Assembly: GCA_032622095.1 (NCBI GenBank)
Contig: CP136064.1
Coordinates: forward strand, 250,480,484 to 250,544,483
Length of the DNA stretch: 64,000 nucleotides
Direction of reading: 5' to 3'
From: Siphonodentalium dalli
Lineage: Eukaryota > Mollusca > Scaphopoda > Gadilida > Siphonodentaliidae
Below are positions 55,196 through 64,000 of the stretch, in pieces (positions within the stretch are counted from its first letter, which is position 1; each line of letters begins with the position of its first letter). The position numbers and the translations under genes were made by a program. Under the pieces are notes generated by a model. The model was not told the origin of the DNA. It did not search any database and was given only the letters and a program-made list of their open reading frames with translations.

Positions 55196-56098
55196 TCCGG
55201 ACATTAGGCGCTTTTTATTTTTTCCGCCCTCTGGGTACCCACCGCCCCCTAATTTTTATTTTTTCCGATTCTGGGATTGGGACCCACCCCTTCAAACTGC
55301 TTCAAGTGACTCTTTTACTTAGTTGTCCTAATCTTATCCGATACATGTTTCATATCATGTTTATAGAAGCGTTCTTATTTTGATTTACCAATAAGGCTGT
55401 AAAGTTTCAAAGCAATTCTCCAATAAATGTGGGCTGTAGGTTGTAAAAAAAAAGGAGGCTGCCATCTTGAGGTCACCCCGAATATCCATATGGAGTTTGG
55501 TGACGATTGGATGACAAATTTGACCTGTAAGATGTGCATGCTAAAGGATTTAGTCATACAAAGAGTAAAATCCAAGATGGCCACTGGCAGCCATTTTTTT
55601 TTATTGCAGAATTCGTGAAATAATGGTAGGCACCCATTGAAAGGTCACACCGAGGATTCAAATCGGTTAAAGTTAGTTTTAACACATTTATGTTTTATTT
55701 TTTTATGGTTTTTTGAATATTATATTTTTATTTGTAGAGTTTACATTTATTTGAAGAATCTATTGTATTATGTTTTCATTTGTATCAGGTTGAATAAATG
55801 ATTTTTAAACCTGAGCCTTTCCATGTCAATGTGCATTTTGATAAATCTTTGATGAAAACATTTAGCAAACTGACCTTTTTTATTACACATTGCTGTCATC
55901 CCTCATTATTAACTGATAGTGAACTCAAACCCCCCTACCAAGAATTAAGTTCATACCTATTACATAATAGACGCATTCTTAAAACCTTTTGTCCCATTAT
56001 TTTGAAGAAAATGACTACAGGAAAAAAATTACGCAGCCAGGAAACTTTTTGTTAGCCAGGCTGCTGAACCACCCACCCATCCCCGCCTAGTGTTCGGA
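55196..56098 (+). mobile_element. TIR element with TCCGGACATTAGGCG ends, shorter copy
   Basis: It starts 'TCCGGACATTAGGCGC' and ends with the mirrored 'CGCCTAGTGTTCGGA'. Ordered blocks match 59594-60703 on the other strand ('AAACCTGAGCCTTTCCATGT', 'GTTCATACCTATTACATAAT', 'CTTAGTTGTCCT'). It lacks ~200 bp present in the other copy. The short frames inside are not shared in a way that suggests a transposase. Confidence 0.75.
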
Positions 56099-56127
56099 AA
56101 AAAATTGCAGACCCCCCTGCATGCATT

Positions 56128-56205
56128 GCTGGTTGGAAAATCAGACTACCAGGACAATTTTAACATATTGTTGGTGTGAAATTTCCAGTAATATTGTATA
56201 CCAAA
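56128..56205 (+). repeat. Copy of the 'GGTTGGAAAATCA' dispersed repeat
   Basis: 'GCTGGTTGGAAAATCAGA' and 'ATATTGTTGGTGTGAAATTT' match 41490-41610. Confidence 0.55.
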
Positions 56206-57689
56206 CCAAATCCACAACTTTAGAAAACTTCATATGGGGTCTCAATGCGGGTGGGGTCATCCGATTTGCCAAAAAAAAAAACATAATCACTTTTATCACA
56301 ACATATATACATGTACTATTGAATTATATAGGAGTGTACCTATTTCCAAATAACGTGACCCCTTGCTCATTAGAAGGTCTTTGCATGCCGAGAGCAGTAA
56401 CGTGGCGACATGGGTTGTGTGCTTCACCTCCACCCCAACTACGGTAATACATTTCATAATACTATGAATTGTCAATATGGACTATATGTTGTTTACGCGA
56501 CGCAGTTGACTTGACCAAGTTGTTCAATACTGTTCTTATTGAGTTCAATTATAGCAATCTAAACTACCGCGTTCTCGCGAGTTTAATCTTTGCAGTCAGG
56601 AAAAGTCAGGACACAATTGTACCTGATATTTTCTTGCAAATATTTTCTTGCAGCTACATGTGAGCATGCCATAAGCGTTCGCGCTGCCACTTGCCAAATT
56701 TACCTATGGCAAAAAATATGACACATTTAAGATAGACCAATACAATAAACACCTTTCATCCAAAGATAGTTACATTTTACTAGAAAAAACGATCCAAACC
56801 TGAAAAGGGAATTTTTGCCGATATTTATGTCAAGTTTTTGAGAGAAAAGTCCAATATTTTTGGTGATGTCAGTAGTGACAACAGTAACAATTAACCATGG
56901 TACAGCAGACATGTTAGTATTCAATGTATAGAAGGCATAATAGCCAATTCTGTACATCAACCACAACTTGTAAGCGATTGCAGGACACCATAGGGCAATA
57001 TTTACCATTTTCCATATTTTGGCGGCCATTTTGGCAGCCATTTTGAGCCAAAGTAAGAATTTTGGTTTCAGTGAGTTGGAATATTCATAGGTAATGGTAT
57101 GCCTCACTTGATTGCAACCTTCTGTTCATTTCTTGTTGAAATATGACTAGAATCCCAGTTGTGATTTTTTGTGAAATTTTATACCACGTTCTGTAAAATC
57201 GAATTTTTGAGGGATCACAAGCGGATAGGACCCCAATAATTGCATATTTAATTGCTCCAATGATCATTTAGTATACTAAATACAAAATAAAGTCATATTA
57301 CTCAACCAGTTCGAAACAGCATGAACTGATCTAGAAGATATTTGTAAAAAATAATGTCATATTTTAAACTTCCGGCGGCCATTTTGGTGGCCATCTTGGA
57401 TGGTGAGTTTCAATTTTGGCCCAAAATAGTGTCATTATGTCATAGCTTCATGAAAATATAAACATTTGTATACATTTTATTAGATTAGTCATGTGAATTT
57501 GCAACAAATTCCAAGTAACTGTGGTTTTACGTCTGGGAAAAATTGGGGGGGGGTATACTTTTTAGGGCGCTATAAAACAAATTGCTCAAGGCTGGCAGAT
57601 GGCCAGCCGATTAAATCTTGATGTCGGATACCTGAATTTACAAAATCCGCAGAGAAAAAAACTTTCTACGCCAAAAACACGCATCCGTG
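56206..57689. other. Intronic DNA with 'GGCGGCCATTTTGG' words, no gene
   Basis: 'GCGGCCATTTTGG' recurs near 57020, 57042 and 57377, and a related 'GGCAGCCATTTT' lies in the TIR elements. A 126-codon minus-strand frame (56727-57107) reads through these words (MAAKMAAK) and is not accepted. 56490-56600 weakly resembles 42310-42430. Confidence 0.45.
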
Positions 57690-58030
57690 ACATGGCGGCC
57701 GGACATGTAAACAAAAGCAAAAAACTTTACAGAACCTGGCTTTTGTTTAGATCCGGATATGGTAAACATAAAGAGCGTTATTTGTTACTGTTTTCCTGAT
57801 ATGGAAATAATAAAGAGCATTTATATCATTTGTGTGTGATTAACCAATATAATTGCGCTGTGTTATGTAAATAGAAGCAAAACTTCTGTAACACGAGCAG
57901 GCTCTTCAAGTTGTTTACGTACACCATCGTACGTCTTGACGACACTATATACTATTTACGCGATGATTATGTTTGGCATATGAACAAAACTATATATTTT
58001 TTTTAATATTCCTTCTATATTTCTGCAACG
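57690..58030 (+). repeat. Dispersed repeat family, copy 2 of 3
   Basis: Shares 'ATGTAAACAAAAGCAAAAA', 'TTTAGATCCGGATATGG', 'GTGTGATTAACCAATATAAT' and 'GCGATGATTATGTTTGGCAT' with 39185-39690. Confidence 0.75.
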
Positions 58031-58167
58031 AACGCCACCCGTGCCTTTAATCTTTTGGTGGCAAGACTCCACAAACATGACAAACTTATGATTGGCGCAA
58101 AAATACAAAAATAAGCGCAGCTCCATGAGTGCATTCCAGTTCACATAATCAATATAACCCGATCTAG

Positions 58168-58270
58168 ATTATACGCCTTTAATGACCCACTTAATTTTCA
58201 TTTGCCCAGATCACATTATATACCACACATTCCATTATATATACCATTTTGAAGAGGAACCAAATATATA
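58168..58270 (+). mobile_element. 5' part of a third 'AAAGGCCCACTTAATTTT' MITE
   Basis: 'CCTTTAATGACCCACTTAAT', 'CAGATCACATTATATA' and 'CATTTTGAAGAGGAA' match the left end of 44209 and 58605. The right half is not recognised. Confidence 0.55.
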
Positions 58271-58604
58271 TTTATTGTACCGGAATACGAAACAGTTGTG
58301 GCCCAGGAGTGTCCACCAAGTGACAGATTCACAGCAAGACTTCCCCCGTTATTTACAAAAAAATGCATCATAATTCACAACTAATAGATAGAGATATTCC
58401 CCTTACATTGAGATAATAGACTGACAGTACAGACCCAATAGGCATTAAGCACAGAACACACCTTGACAAAGAGAACATGTTCACAGGTTATTCGACGGAT
58501 TAGTTGATAATGCAATGTCTGGAGCTTCTTCTTTCAAATGGTATATCTTACTATGGCATATGTTGTATATAATGTGAGCAGGGGATTCAAAAATAAGTTG
58601 ATCT

Positions 58605-59032
58605 TTGAAGGTCCACTTAATTTTCAAACCGCAAGATCACATTATATATAATATATGCCATATTATATTCCATTTGAAAGAGGAAGCTCCATAACATTGT
58701 GATATCAACTTATCCGGTGTAATAAACTGTGATACCTGTATTTAAGTTTCATCTGGACTGTACTGCAAAGTCTATTATTTTAAATGGACGGGAAATAATT
58801 CTATATCTTTGTTTGAAGTCTGTTGCATTCTGTGAGCGAAACGCGGAAATGTTTCTATGATTTCTGCTTTGTTCCATTACTCTATGGGCACCGTCTGAGA
58901 CACAGACGTTCCGAATGTTGATTAATTATAGTATTTTAATTATATTGTATGTCATGTCATAGATTGTTATTAAAACCTATATCAAGGCACTAAAAGAAAA
59001 ATCGGTGACTCGAAAACTAATTAGGCCTTTAA
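58605..59032 (+). mobile_element. Uninterrupted 'AAGGTCCACTTAATTTT' MITE, the empty-site copy
   Basis: A 428-bp copy of the MITE at 44209-45980 without the Helitron-type insertion. At the matching point it reads 'ATATGCCA|TATTATAT' (58660/58661). It ends 'ATTAGGCCTTTAA' 22 bp from the donor of the exon at 59060-59308. Confidence 0.8.
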
Positions 59033-59059
59033 ATACGACACGTAACAATTAATACTCAC

Positions 59060-59308
59060 CATAATGGCACCTCGGGAAATATGCGGTCCCTACTTTAATA
59101 CCACAGTTGAGATTCTCTGATTGTTGGTAGTATCCATCATACGACTGCTGGAACACATGACAGAAATTCATAGAGGGTTCTATGAAGTATGCACCGCAAT
59201 CAGTATAACCATGACAGTAGTTTTCGCACGTACTAACATCCAATGTACTCCAATTGTTTAGTCTGTCTGCTACGTAAGGTATGCAATCTGACATCGTTTG
59301 GCATATAT
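59060..59308 (-). CDS. First recognised PAN/Apple-like exon of the minus-strand lectin gene
   Basis: An 83-codon exon, phase 1-1: acceptor 'TACATTTCCAG', donor 'TATG|GTGAGTATT'. Eight Cys with spacing C-x5-C-x18-C-x3-C-x5-C-x11-C-x18-C-x11-C; 'FIEPSMNFCHVFQQ' and 'DGYYQQSENLNC' are the most telling parts. The spacing is that of the exon at 42477, so the gene carries one such module on each side of its lectin domain. It is extracellular. Exons further upstream, including a signal peptide, were not found between here and the window end. Confidence 0.75.
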
Positions 59309-59593
59309 CTGGAAATGTAAAATACACGTATGACCATGCGAGAAATATAAATTACAACCAAGAGGCAACCCTCTCGAATATATATTTATTATGTCAGCTC
59401 TTGCGATTAGCCAATCGACGTCGATAAATAGTGACGGTGTGTGAACCCATTTAGAAATCATTATTAGGTGGTTATCCACCATCTTGTTTGTCAGAAATAA
59501 AAAACTCTGCCGCCTCAGGGATGTTTTTGGTGTATTGTGGCGCCAAGAAAATGTATATCACACCGGGGGGGGGGGGGGGGTCTGCAATTTTGT

Positions 59594-60703
59594 TCCGAAC
59601 ACTAGGCGGGGGTGGGTGGGTGGTTCAGCAGTCCGACTAACACAATTTTTCCTGTAGTCATTTTTCTTCAAAATAATGCGACAAAAGGTTTTAAGAATGC
59701 TTCTATTATGTAATAGGTATGAACTTAACACTTAATAGGGGGTTTGAGTTCATTATCAGTTAATAATGAGGGATGCCACCAATGGGTAATAAAAAACGTT
59801 AGTTTGCTAAATGTTTTCATCAAAGATCTATCAATGCACATTGACATGGAAAGGCTCAGGTTTAAATAGTTATATTAAAAATCATTTATTCAATCTGATA
59901 CAAATGAAAACATAACACAATAATAGATTCTTCAAACAAATGTAAACTCTACAAGTAAAAATAGACTATAACCATAACAAAATAAAACATAAAGGTGTTA
60001 AAACAAACTTTAACCGATTTCAACGTTGTTAAGTACATGGGTCTAGGATCACCTCCAGATGGGAGCTCTGAAAGTTGGAACGATTTTCGATTAAAAACTC
60101 TTTGCACCACTAAATCCTTTAGCACACCATACAGAGCTTATCACTCAACCAATCATCACCAAACTTCATATGAATCCTCGGTGTGACCTCTCAATGGGTG
60201 CCTACCATTTTTTAATTTTTTTTTTTACGAATTCTGTTAAAAACATGGCTGCCAGCGGCCATCTTGGATTTTACTCTTTATATGACTAAATCCTTCAGCA
60301 CATCTTAAGGTCACATTTCTCATCCAATTGTCACCAAACATCATATGGATATTCGGGGCGACCCCACGATGGGAGCCTCACTTTTTTCCCGAAATTTGTT
60401 CAAAACAAACATGCCGCCAGCAGCCATCTTGGATTTCAAATGTGAATCCATCAGCACAACGTACAGCCCACATTTATTGGATAATTGCTTTGAAACTTTA
60501 CATCCTTATTGGTAAATCAAAAGTAGGAATGCTTCTATAATCATGATATGGAACATATATCGGATAACATCAGGACAACTAAGTAAAATAGTCATTTGAA
60601 GCAGTTTGAAGGGGGTGGGTGCCTATCCCAGAATCGGAACAAATAAAAATTAGGGGGTGGTGTGTACCCAGAGGACAAAATAAAAAAGCGCCTAGTTTCC
60701 GGA
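59594..60703 (-). mobile_element. TIR element with TCCGAACACTAGGCG ends, longer copy
   Basis: The reverse-orientation relative of 55196-56098. It keeps about three diverged ~155-bp modules, each with 'GCCATCTTGGATTT', 'ACTAAATCCTT.AGCACA' and 'CACCAAAC.TCATATG'. It is inserted at a poly-G run (59563-59580). Confidence 0.7.
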
Positions 60704-61009
60704 ATTATTTTCCTAACCACCCCCTGATCTGCGAATTTAAAGACATAGACCATGTAACAAAACATGCATGTGATATTTTGAGGAATTCTAAAGACTCATA
60801 AATTAACTATCAAACTCAATGTGTGTTCCTACTTCTGGTGATTAGACATTGACTCTATGCGTTGACGTTCAACGCCCATGGCGCGTCACTATGACGCTAT
60901 ATAAGTTAATGCCATAGGCGACACTTACCAAATTAAAATAAATTAGAGCGACGATTAATTAAAGGGATATGCTGGATTTTGTCCACTGACATAATAAATA
61001 CGTTACGGG

Positions 61010-61141
61010 ACGCTCAGTGGTCTGATATGGTGTCATGTGAGGCTCAGCGAGATCAATATTAGGCTCGGACTACGACCGAGCCTAATATTGACCTCTCTTC
61101 GCCTCACATGACACCATATCCGACCACTAAGCGTCCCGTAA
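61010..61141. repeat. Terminal palindrome of unit A
   Basis: 'TTACGGGACGCTCAGTGGTC' through 'CAATATTAGGCTCGG' is mirrored after a ~10-bp centre and ends 'AAGCGTCCCGTAA'. Arms of ~60 bp. Confidence 0.85.
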
Positions 61142-61150
61142 CTTATATTA

Positions 61151-61738
61151 TTATGTCAGTTCTTGCGATTAGCCAATCAGCGTCGATAAATAGTGATGGT
61201 ATATGAACCCATATTAGGTCAGTGACCTCATATCAAATCAATATTAGGTGCTTATCGACCATCTTGTTTTCAGAAACTCTTTTCGGTGTATTTTGGCGCC
61301 AAGAAAGGGGATATCTGTCGGAAATCATTCTCCTAGAATTTAAAAACATAGTACCATATACCAAAAACCTGCAAGCGATATATTTCAGGAATTCTAAAGA
61401 CTCATAAATTAGCTATCAAACTCAACAAGTTGTCCTACTTCTGGTGATTAGCCATTGACTCAATTGACGTTGACTGTGACGTTACATAAGTTAATGGCCA
61501 TAGGCGACACATTTAACTTACCGAATTACAATAAATTACAGCGACGATTAATTAAAGGGATATGCTGGATTTTTCCACTGACATAATACGTCACGGGACG
61601 CTTAGTGGTCGGATATGGTGTCACATGAGGCTCAGCGAGATCAATATTAGGCTCGGCCTATGTCCTCGTCTAATATTGATCTCACTTCGCTTCAAATGAC
61701 ACCATATCCGACAACTAAGCGTCCCGTAACTTATAATA
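61151..61738 (+). mobile_element. Unit B of the tandem pair, with its own terminal palindrome
   Basis: It starts 'TTATGTCAGTTCTTGCGATT' and ends with the palindrome 61587-61731 ('GTCACGGGACGCTTAGTGGT' mirrored by 'GCGTCCCGTAAC'). No insertion, about 588 bp. It has no coding capacity. Confidence 0.75.
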
Positions 61739-62111
61739 AGCAGCCAATATTATTACATTACATAATCACAAACCAATCAAATGTTCAGCAAAATTCCTCG
61801 GGAGACATTGGTTCCAAGGGGAGACTATCCGCAATGTTGCCCTCGAGCCAGGTCACCATTGTTTTTATTATACCGAATAACCATGTCAGCAGTTCTGAAA
61901 ATTTAACCGGCATCCATGATGTTTACTTTGAAGAATGCGGAAGTCGTTTGGGGTTTCCGGTTTGAATGTCACGGTCAAAATACGTCATAAAATTTCGTTC
62001 GGGAGCTTCCGTGAACATGTTCGGACTCTTTCGGTCGGAGCGGTAAACATTGCAAAAAATGGTGACCGGCAATGTTTCATGGGCGGGAAACATTGCAAAT
62101 TGTAAAATCAC
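61739..62111. other. Short unmarked stretch between elements
   Basis: 'GCAATGTTKYCC'-like words appear three times (near 61832, 62049 and 62070). No gene was recognised. Confidence 0.4.
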
Positions 62112-62995
62112 ACCCTACACCCTAAATCTAGTTGGATGAACCTTGTATACAACTCGTTGGGTGCGAATTTGTTGTGTACTTATTATCCAACAGTTTAGTA
62201 CGATGTACACAACTGATTGCGTGAACTGTCTTCTGTGGTATTACTTTCATACAACGTTGGATAAAACCGCCATGTGACCGGGTCATCCAATAGCAGCGCG
62301 TTTCCGGTGCGGGCGAGCATGCGATTTTTGGCTCCAAATATTTCAAAACAAGATGGATGACTGCGTGAAAAAACTCCCGAGCGACTGGAAAATGGGACAA
62401 GACGTCGTGGATAGCTTTGCCGGTATAGTCTACCTTTGTTATACTTATTCTTTGTACGATATATACTGATTATGTAGGCTTTATTTATTGAGTGTATATT
62501 TATTTATATGTGCAAAATTTTGAAGTTTACAAATTTACACAACTGCTGACGGCACTAATCTGACTAAAGTAGTACACTCATACACTCAACATAAAGCCTA
62601 CATAATCAGTGTATCGTACACAGAATAATTATAACAAAGGCATACTATACCGACAAAGCTATCCACGACATCTTGCCCCATTTTACTTTCCAATCAACGT
62701 TGGGTAAATCAACAAATGTCATCCAACTCTACCCAACACCCAACGGTTCAATAAACGTAGATAGGTGCTATGGGCAATTAACGTTGATTATGAGTGTTGT
62801 GTGAAATTTCATCCAACACGTTGTGTAATTAACAAACAACCGTTGGTAGTAAATATATATGCAACGCTGTGTAAAAATGTATCCAACAAAATTGTCATTC
62901 AACTTTTCACACAACGTAGATAGGTGCTGTGGGCATACAACGGTTGATTGACTGTTGGATAACTTTTTATCCAACTAGTTTTAGGGTGTATAGGA
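62112..62995. mobile_element. ~880-bp foldback element with CCAAC/GTTGG words
   Basis: The ends 'CACCCTAAATCTAGTTGGAT' and 'ATCCAACTAGTTTTAGGGTG' are inverted. An inner pair 'GTCGTGGATAGCTTTGCCGG' through 'TATGTAGGCTTTAT' mirrors 62404-62500 and about 62580-62670. 'ATCCAAC' and 'CAACGTTG' recur more than ten times in the two flanks, often in mirrored pairs. No transposase. Confidence 0.75.
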
Positions 62996-63274
62996 AATTA
63001 ACATAGGCTTTTAATATGAGGTATAATAATATATTATTATTATTATGGCTGATATCGTAAGCGCGGGTATGTTGTGATATTCTTGATGCCTATAATTACG
63101 TTCCATAAACGTCGTTTTATGGTACAATTCTAGATATTCTGAATGGTACCACAAAAAAACGTGATGGTACAATCTGTGCTATGCTGCCAATGCCCCACAC
63201 TTTAATCAGAACGCCCATAATTCAAACCACACGTGAATTGGTTAATAGCATGCTATTCACTGATTAAAGACACG

Positions 63275-63640
63275 GTTGGCCTTGGCGATGGGTATCATAT
63301 GAAAATATCTCTACCCGTCAAAAACCGCCACAAACAGAAAGAACATCAAAATGTAGATAGACTTTGTCCGTATACAAATAAGAAATATCGCATAAACAGT
63401 ATGTTATAGTCATATGTTTAACCATTGTTATGTAAACAAAAGCGTAAAAAGTTACTTTTATGGTGTTTGTTTATATCATGATGGTAAACATAAAGAGCGT
63501 TCTTTGTTGGTGAATACCTGATATGGAACTAATAAAGAGCGTTTATGCCATTTGTGTGCAATTAGCCAGTAGCATTGTGTTGTCTTCTGTAACACAATCA
63601 GGCTTTTGCTTATGTAAAATATAGTAGGTCTTTACGATAA
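63275..63640 (+). repeat. Dispersed repeat family, copy 3 of 3
   Basis: 'GTTATGTAAACAAAAGCG', 'GGTAAACATAAAGAGCGTT' and 'GCATAAACAGTATGTTAT' match 39185-39690. Its end is replaced by a hairpin at 'TGTTTACGCATCGGCGTG'. Confidence 0.7.
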
Positions 63641-63772
63641 CATGCTGTTTACGCATCGGCGTGTATAGTCGAATTTTACACCAGAAACTGATTGTAGGGC
63701 TCCGCTTCGCGTCGTCCTACAATACATTTCTTTGTAATCAAATTCTACTACACACGCCGATGCGCAGTATAT
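63640..63772. repeat. Hairpin element (~55-bp arms)
   Basis: 'CTGTTTACGCATCGGCGTGT' is mirrored by 'ACACGCCGATGCGCAGTA'. Inner 'ATTGTAGGGCTCCGC' pairs with 'GTCGTCCTACAAT' around a CG-rich loop. The GC-rich loop resembles those at 16900 and 31750. Confidence 0.8.
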
Positions 63773-64000
63773 TTTAGTTCTTAATTGAACCACTCCAATA
63801 TTGACTACAGGAACAAGTTGTGTAAATATTTTAATAGAGTCAAAATCGGCAAAAACTTCACAGGAGATGTTGGCTGAAACAATAATTAGATATAATAATT
63901 AATACTTTACATGTGACAGAAATTGGAAATATATGATACGATCTTCCCAATTGAAATATGACGTACATTTCCATAAATAAAAGTGCATCCTGATTGTGGA

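Larger units (their letters stand above)
59388..61150 (+). mobile_element. Unit A of a tandem pair, interrupted by a TIR element
   Basis: It begins 'ATTATGTCAGCTCTTGCG' and ends with a palindrome. It is split by the TIR element at 59594-60703; the flanking halves match unit B (61151-61738) word by word, e.g. 'GGTGTATTGTGGCGCCAAG', 'GGAATTCTAAAGACTCATA' and 'GCGACGATTAATTAAAGGGA'. Confidence 0.75.

Noticed and set aside
56727-57107. 126-codon minus-strand frame with hydrophobic stretches
   Set aside because: Part of it is the 'GGCGGCCATTTTGG' repeat read as MAAKMAAK; no splice context or homology that I can recognise.

Overview
This 64 kb window is AT-rich, intron-bearing, repeat-dense animal DNA. 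Nothing in it looks bacterial: there are no operons, long uninterrupted genes or ribosome binding sites. A lophotrochozoan, most likely a mollusc, is suggested by two things. One is a pair of lectin-like membrane proteins with a Thr-rich stalk and a C-terminal block (Cys cluster, a motif like SVSDSRPSARAIG, one membrane helix) that I associate from memory with bivalve and gastropod proteins. The other is repeat modules of the 'GGGCCRTAACTC' and 'TTCAAGGTCAA' kind, which I also associate with molluscan genomes. No search was run, so the organism is an inference.

Layout. 1-1.7 kb: a Helitron-family fragment, diverged ~355-bp repeats, and a 271-bp tandem array that each time carries a tRNA-like SINE head. 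3.0-16.0 kb: a 1,731-bp satellite, 7.5 copies in a row with no length drift. 16.8-19.0 kb: a chain of hairpin and MITE elements, one of them TTAA-flanked and piggyBac-like. 19.0-23.8 kb: the last three recognisable exons of a plus-strand gene (PAN/Apple-like exon, 63-nt linker exon, Thr-rich/transmembrane terminal exon). 20.7-21.1, 26.3 and 53.4 kb: decayed LINE reverse-transcriptase remnants. 28.9-59.3 kb: a minus-strand gene of at least five exons, in order PAN-like exon (59.1-59.3 kb), two exons making a C-type lectin domain (52.0 and 44.0 kb), a second PAN-like exon (42.6 kb) and a 1.4-kb terminal exon with a ~355-residue Thr stalk, a membrane helix and a short tail (28.9-30.3 kb). All exon phases join in frame. 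33.4-38.7 kb: a palindrome with 1.6-kb arms around a dead Ty3/Gypsy-like gag/protease relic. 44.2-46.0 kb: a MITE split by two head-to-tail Helitron-type elements; a second MITE copy at 58.6 kb supplies the empty site. 54.3 kb: a small plus-strand signal-peptide exon inside the first seen intron of the minus-strand gene. 55-64 kb: nested TIR elements, a duplicated palindrome-bearing unit and two more hairpin elements.

How the genes relate. The two lectin/PAN genes are convergent (23.8 kb and 28.9 kb ends face each other) and look like paralogues: phase 1-1 extracellular modules, Thr stalk, Cys-containing juxtamembrane segment, one helix. They look like single-pass cell-surface recognition proteins; ligand and role cannot be read from the sequence. 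5' ends, signal peptides and promoters of both were not found and may lie outside the window or in unrecognised exons. Most of the rest of the window is transposon and satellite DNA, and several transposon ends sit within about 20-75 bases of the lectin gene's splice sites.
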